Below are positions 60,201 to 64,000 of a DNA stretch of 64,000 nucleotides, in pieces. The notes under the pieces were generated by a model. The model was not told where the DNA came from, ran no database searches, and was given only the letters and a program-made list of their open reading frames with translations. Within the stretch, counting starts at the first letter, position 1, and each line of letters opens with the position of its first letter. The DNA is from Cyclina sinensis (taxonomy: Eukaryota; Mollusca; Bivalvia; Venerida; Veneridae), in the NCBI GenBank assembly GCA_012932295.1, contig JAAONU010000013.1, forward strand, positions 10,380,821-10,444,820. The letters are read 5' to 3'. Made by a program: the position numbers and the translations under genes.

Positions 60201-61196
60201 GTCCCTTGCATAGACCTCTACCGCTGTGGGATCTAAGGTTACTAGGGTCAAAGTCACCATGGTTGAAAATAGATTTTTTTCTTTCTGTTATAAAGCCATT
60301 ATTTATTGACCAATATTTCAAATATTTGGGTAATAGCCACCTTCCATGAACCCCTACCATTCACTGGGGTCAAGAGTTTCTACTTTTTGTTATATAGCAT
60401 TCATTTATGGACTGATATGATCTTAGATATTTCGTATGTAGGTACAATAGTTGGACCTCTACCTTTTGGTACGGTTTGAGGGTCACATAAATTAAAATTT
60501 GTTTTTTCTTAATAACACGATCGTAATTACTATGCCTAGTTATGCATATCGTTATCACGTCCCACTCCGATGATTTTTGACTGAGTTATAGACCTTTGAT
60601 ATCTTTTTACATATCATGTTTTCCAGACTGTTTTTCATCAACTATTATACCGATTTTGATAATACTTTGCAGTAATAATAAGTACAATGCTAAGCACAGT
60701 TTCAATGCCAAGAATTTTCACTGAGTTATAGGCCTTTGATTTTTTAATACTTACATGTGTTCATGCTATTTGTCGGCAACATTTTTCAGATTTTAATAAC
60801 ACTTTGCAAGAATCATAAGTACCAAATGTAATTATGCTTGTTGTTGCCACATTCCACTGCCATGGGTTTTCACTGAGTTATGGGCCTTTGATTCTTTTTA
60901 ATACATTAATTTGTCAATGCAATTTCTCTGCAAATATTTGTCAGATTTTAATAAAACTTTGCAGAAACCATAAGTACAAAACCTCCTTGTGCATGTCACT
61001 GATCTGGTTCGGTCCAATGAATTTTCACTGAGATATGGTCCTTTGATCTTGTAGCACATAAAAGATATGAAGTTTTTCAAGTTAAGTTTGTCAGTGCTTT
61101 TTAAGCAATTATTAATAAGAGTGTAATCAAACTTCTTTAGCAGTTATCCCAGATTTGCATTTCATCATCATGTAGTGTTTGTAAAGATTTCTGCTG

Positions 61197-61280
<84 letters not shown>

Positions 61281-61911
61281 CAATAACTGTATCTGGTATC
61301 TCGTAATGGACAGATCTGTTTACTATTAAGTGAGTTTTTGAATACTTCAACGTAGGTCTGATAATAAGAAGAGATCGATGGAATAACCTTATCCGGTAAT
61401 TAGCTGATATCGTAATAAACTTAATATATTCTCTAACACACCATAAATCCCACACTCGTACTTTTACCCATAGAGCACCAATTTCAATCCGTTGAATATT
61501 ATAACTTGAGTATGTAAACTGTATCAATTGAAAACCTTTGGTCATCTGTTGCTTACTATACAGAAATAGTGAAACAAATGATTTTCTGTTGGTTAATCTA
61601 CAGATTCTCACTTTAAGGAGTCCTAGCCAAACCGACGATTTCATAGGAACTTATTTTATTGCAGACAAAATATATATTCCAATCAGGGTCGAACATAACC
61701 TACATTGACTTACCTACATAATCAAATGCGGTAAGCATCCTATAATATCCTATCCACACTTCATAATGTTTGATTTCATGTTCAAACTTAGCCATGTAAC
61801 CGTCTGGACCCACATGTATATCAGGAATTGACATGTTACACATTCTCGTTGCGTCTTTCCACTTTGATTTGACGTCAGTCTCGAAATACCTTCCAGCAGT
61901 TGAAGTAACAT
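45255..61911 (-). CDS. Receptor-like single-pass membrane protein with WSC-like ectodomain and YxN tail (partial N-terminus)
   Basis: Exons in coding order: 61714-61911, 56234-56355, 54265-54403, 53208-53327, 52012-52185, 49361-49435, 49038-49112, 46651-46741, 45255-45708. All phases agree. The ectodomain starts with RYFETDVKSKWKDATRMC and EVWIGYYRMLTAFDYVDC, then LCYKTCGYKELIG, NDECICLEKD, NCTSSCNTEG and CGGEGHMSVYRV. This Cys pattern resembles a WSC domain. A second module has ACSYFERISDG, ESCSFYCMSLC and AVINCFQNGLRPASWETLG. Two 25-residue Ser/Thr stalk exons follow, then a TM helix (SVIVGASVSVVLVVTTVVIV...), a basic stop-transfer RRRK and a tail of about 150 residues with YVNN, YDNI, YINK and YTNI. 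YxN motifs are known Grb2-type SH2 ligands when phosphorylated. Function and ligand unknown; the signal-peptide exon is not identified. Confidence 0.78.
45939..46363. mobile_element. TTAA-flanked TIR element with tRNA-like core, family 2, 425 bp
   Basis: Flanked by TTAA at 45935-45938 and 46364-46367. Termini are AGAGGCTGTACTCCAGAT and, on the other strand, AGATGCTGTGCTCCAGAT (16 of 18). Inside, on the minus strand, a B-box-like GAGTTCAAATC (near 46082) follows a TGGTGACAGTAAAAGCG segment. It sits in the last intron of the receptor-like gene. Confidence 0.82.
46742..49037. repeat. Intron filled with degenerate ~150-bp repeats
   Basis: 46930-47340 repeats the 'ttggtagcttttttcactaa ... gaagtttcatgaccctaag' theme about three times. 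From about 47640 to 48790 another theme ('gacctagtttttgacc', 'atgacccagtttc', 'aatattctgac', 'agatttggtcaa') recurs about seven times. No exon between the TM exon and the second stalk exon. Confidence 0.6.
49038..49570 (-). repeat. Tandem duplication of the stalk exon (323-bp offset)
   Basis: Exons 49038-49112 and 49361-49435 are both 75 bp with identical phases, and encode PPFAQQSTTSTSTAYVLSAT and PPFALQSTTLTPTANVWSAT. Flanking intron sequence ('ctgaaagtatttatataaca', 'gttacgatgattcgaaaata') is duplicated too, so the event was a genomic tandem duplication of exon plus intron. The frame is kept, so both can be spliced in. Confidence 0.88.
49571..52011. other. Intron of the receptor-like gene
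   Basis: 49580-49870 holds degenerate 'catttgaatccaaaactaca..ccagaag' units of about 50-60 bp. A G-rich run lies at 50602-50622 and a (GAT/GAC)n array at 51018-51076. No exon recognised. Confidence 0.5.
52186..53207. repeat. Intron with hairpin element at 53038-53190
   Basis: Arms around 'atttatttcatctcgtgaac' and 'gttcactcgatgaaataaat', with the centre 'cactcgtggctgcgccactc'. A bivalve-type palindromic repeat adjoining the splice donor of the 53.2-kb exon. Confidence 0.8.
53400..53870 (-). mobile_element. Two tRNA-derived SINE copies, reverse orientation
   Basis: Both copies contain, in reverse, a B box and an A box: 'cattcgatctccgatctccc...ctaatcactgagg' (about 53455-53507) and 'ggattcgaactccgatcccc...ctaaccactgagcc' (about 53752-53804). 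Both end in a shared 'accgtaacac' block. 'Pseudo-tRNA' spacing, but no intact cloverleaf. Confidence 0.7.
54561..55997. mobile_element. TIR-like element filled with ~180-bp 'gaccttgacctttgacc' units
   Basis: Begins 'atatatgctccccccttgcg' and ends 'cttcgatggggggcataa', which are imperfect inverse complements. Inside are about eight degenerate units, each with 'gaccttgacctttgacctgg', 'gaaaaactat', 'gtcatgaccaacctac' and 'tatagttattgatcggaaac'. A (GACC)n run at 55919-55953 precedes the right end. Non-coding. Confidence 0.65.
56460..56650 (-). mobile_element. tRNA-derived SINE, reverse orientation
   Basis: Reverse B box in 'tgggattcgaaccagcaacc' (about 56579) and reverse A-box region in 'gctctaacccctcgaccaca'. 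Differs in sequence from the SINEs at 53.4-53.9 kb, so a separate family. In an intron of the receptor-like gene. Confidence 0.65.
57148..57805. mobile_element. TIR element with internal tandem units, 658 bp
   Basis: Perfect 11-bp terminal inverted repeat ATGCCCCCGAA (57148-57158) and TTCGGGGGCAT (57795-57805). Inside are about four units with 'ggtcagtgggaaggtcttgt', 'ccaaaggggtgttgt' and 'ggaagttatgggcaatg'. A (GACG)n run, 'ggacggacggacggac', precedes the right end, as (GACC)n does in the element at 54561. Confidence 0.78.
59100..61140. repeat. Degenerate ~170-bp repeats in a receptor intron
   Basis: From about 59480 to 60520, about six units with 'catttattgaccaatatctg', 'agatatttggt' and 'aggtcactgg'. 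From about 60560 to 61070, about three units with 'cactgagttatgggcctttg' and 'ttttaataacactttgca'. No exon found from 56356 to 61713. Confidence 0.6.
61198..61276. repeat. (TA)n microsatellite
   Basis: An almost pure TA dinucleotide run of about 76 bp. Confidence 0.97.
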
Positions 61912-62731
61912 CTTAATGAGAGAAAAAAATACTGATCAGCAACTGTTAAAGCTTTTATAATTCAAGGGGTATTCCTTGTTATTGTGTAATTTAGTAGAAA
62001 TCTAGAAAATATGGAGCCTGATTTGGGACAATTCGTTTCTTTCGTATTGACGCGCGCGACTTGACGAAACAACGACATTTAAAAGTTTCGAAGTTATGTA
62101 TTGACACGCACGACAGAACAACACACTTAACAGTCCTTTCATCAAGTCGGCGCAGAATATTCTGAAGATGTGAACGTGTTGAATACAAGTAATTTTACAC
62201 AAACAGAATATTTTTATAACTGTGGAACAGTTCTTAAAATTCAAATAAACAATATATGTGAGCAATTCGTATTCATGCTGCCTCGATCATAGGCAGTTTG
62301 CTAGACCAACGATTTCAGGTTCTGTTTCGCTACCCTTACATGTTAGCGCTCATCGCTTTTATACCCAGTTTTATAGTCGATTTTTCGATACCCACTTTTT
62401 TAGATGAGTGATACTTTGCAAAAACACTTGACGTTATTTAATACAAATTCACATTTTAATGCCTATTTACACTTTTTTTATTCGTGCAAATAAATTATTA
62501 GTATAAATTAATATTTTTTTTTAGAATTAAATAGTTTTAATCTATCATATTCATGTACAATTCGTAAAACAACTTAGTTTATCTTTGTTTCGGAATAAGA
62601 GACACATTCTATCAAATGATCTTCTAATAATTATGAACTTGTATCACTGTGCTTAATAAAACAAGTTATCAAACAAATCAGCGTCAAATACCAAAACACT
62701 GCAGATAGCAGCTTTAAGGTATAATCATAAC

Positions 62732-62834
62732 TTATCATTTAAAGACACCGCCGATATTTCTAATTCTTCGTCATGTCCCAGACGCGTGTTTGTCGTAACT
62801 GGTGATCCTTTTCTACACTCAGTATACGTGTTAA
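62732..62834 (-). CDS. Possible upstream exon of the receptor-like gene
   Basis: Open frame with acceptor AG at 62835-62836 and a weak donor (GTTATG). It encodes YTECRKGSPVTTNTRLGHDE and ELEISAVSLND. The style fits an extracellular exon, but its end phase (2 nt left over) does not match the exon at 61911, which needs 1. Either an unseen exon lies between, the donor is different, or it is chance. Confidence 0.35.
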
Positions 62835-63216
62835 CTGTTAAACATAAATACAATTAAATAATATAATCAGCATGTATATTTGCTTTTAAATAAATACCGA
62901 AAGCTGTTTAAATTTGCGATAAACCGTGTAGCGAATCTACTAAGATGCGAAAGACTAGGTGCGAAAGAATCTAGGTAGCGAATATGTACAAGTAGCGAAC
63001 TGACAGGTAGCAAAACGTCTTGTATCCAATCTATACAAACACAAGAGTGCACTGAATTGTTTTGCACTTGCTCTTCAGGTCAATATTAAATAAGTTAATT
63101 CAAAGGAAATCGGAAAAGGCAGAAATATATGACCAGAATCATATTAGTCGATATTTATACTGAGTTCTTATTTTGTCAAGCACCACACCACACAGCAGTT
63201 ACTTCCCTGAATGAAG

Positions 63217-64000
63217 TGGGATTATCCATCCATCCAGACATCCATCAAGGCATCCATCCATCAGTCTACCCAGACACCCATCCATCTATCAAGACCTCAA
63301 TCCAGACATCAATCAAGGTATCCATCCATCCGGACATCAATCAAGGCATCCATCCATCCATCAGTTTACCCAGACACCCATCCACCTATCCAGACATCCA
63401 TCCGGACATCCATTAATCCATGACGACATCCATCCATCCATCAAGACATCCATCCAGACATCAATCAAGGCATCCATCAATCAAGAAATCCATCAATCCA
63501 TCCATCCATCAGTTTACCCAGACACCCATCCACCTATCAAGACATCCATCCGGACATCCATTAATCCATGACGACATCCATCCATCAAGACATCCATCCA
63601 GACATCCATCAAGACATCCATCCAGACATCAATCAAGGCATCCTTCAATCAAGAAATCCATCAATCCATGACGACATCCATCCATTCATCCAGACATCCA
63701 TCAAGACATCCATCCAGACATCAATCAAGGCATCCATCAATCAAGAAATCCATCAATCCATGACGACATCCATCCATCCATCCAGACATCCATCAAGACA
63801 TCCATCCAGACATCCATCAAAGCATCCATCAATCAAGAAATCCATCAATCCATCCATCCATCAGTTTACCCAGACACCCATCCACCTATCAAGACATCCA
63901 TCCGGACATCCATTAATCCATGACGACATCCATCCATTCATCCATCCATCCATCCATCCATTCATCCAGACATCCATCAAGACATCCATCCGGACATAAA
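63217..64000. repeat. CATC-rich minisatellite, cut by the window end
   Basis: Built from 'catccatc', 'catcaagacatccatccaga' and 'catcaatcaagaaatccatc' phrases, with higher-order units of about 100-130 bp; 'ccatgacgacatccatcc' recurs at about 63418, 63566, 63667, 63759 and 63918. Long open frames (repeats of IHPS/IHPD) are a by-product of the composition. Confidence 0.92.

Noticed and set aside
63129..63999. Long open frames rich in IHPS/HPDIH
   Set aside because: Composition artefact of a CATC minisatellite lacking TAA/TGA/TAG in some frames.

Overview
The window looks like nuclear genomic DNA of a bivalve mollusc, or a close lophotrochozoan relative. It is AT-rich. Genes are split into many short exons with GT-AG introns, and the introns are full of nested mobile elements and of 'ggtcaaggtcac'-type and 'ctcgtggctgcgccactcg'-type repeats, which I associate with bivalve genomes. 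There are no bacterial-style operons, CRISPR arrays or free-standing rRNA/tRNA genes.

Layout: (1) 1134-2441 (+): the last two coding exons of an unrecognised gene with a Pro/Gln-rich tail ending in a PPSY motif. (2) 6093-37511 (-): a complete 12-exon transketolase gene (about 625 aa), with one apparent 1-base homopolymer frameshift in exon 2. Its introns host a two-gene DNA transposon (10260-23915), a foldback-type element with 69-bp satellite arms (27590-29856), and a decayed non-LTR retrotransposon with a 2A-like motif (31749-36113). (3) 37512-43960: no gene recognised. (4) 43998-45290: a 51-bp tandem array derived from the 3' end of the neighbouring coding exon. (5) 45255-61911 (-), perhaps starting near 62834: a single-pass membrane receptor-like gene with Cys-rich WSC-like ectodomain, Ser/Thr stalk encoded by two duplicated exons, a TM helix and a cytoplasmic tail with four YxN motifs. 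(6) 63217-64000: a CATC-rich minisatellite running off the window.

The most interesting object is the 13.66-kb transposon at 10260-23915. It is bounded by TTAA on both sides and is inserted in a TTAA-flanked TIR element whose two halves can be aligned across the insertion to an uninterrupted copy. It carries two convergent, intron-containing and apparently intact genes. One is a 760-aa DDE-type transposase of probable Kolobok affinity. The other is a 258-aa protein that joins an RG/RS-rich N-terminus to the C-terminal 'ballast' domain of the P2X7 receptor, without any channel. The ballast gene appears to be a passenger or accessory gene of the transposon. This offers a testable hypothesis for how that domain spread and perhaps how P2X7 acquired it.

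Several shorter TTAA-flanked TIR elements (1498-1915, 4763-5119, 19700-20135, 45939-46363) also begin with AG after the TTAA; at least two families carry tRNA-like internal cores. They are candidate non-autonomous relatives.
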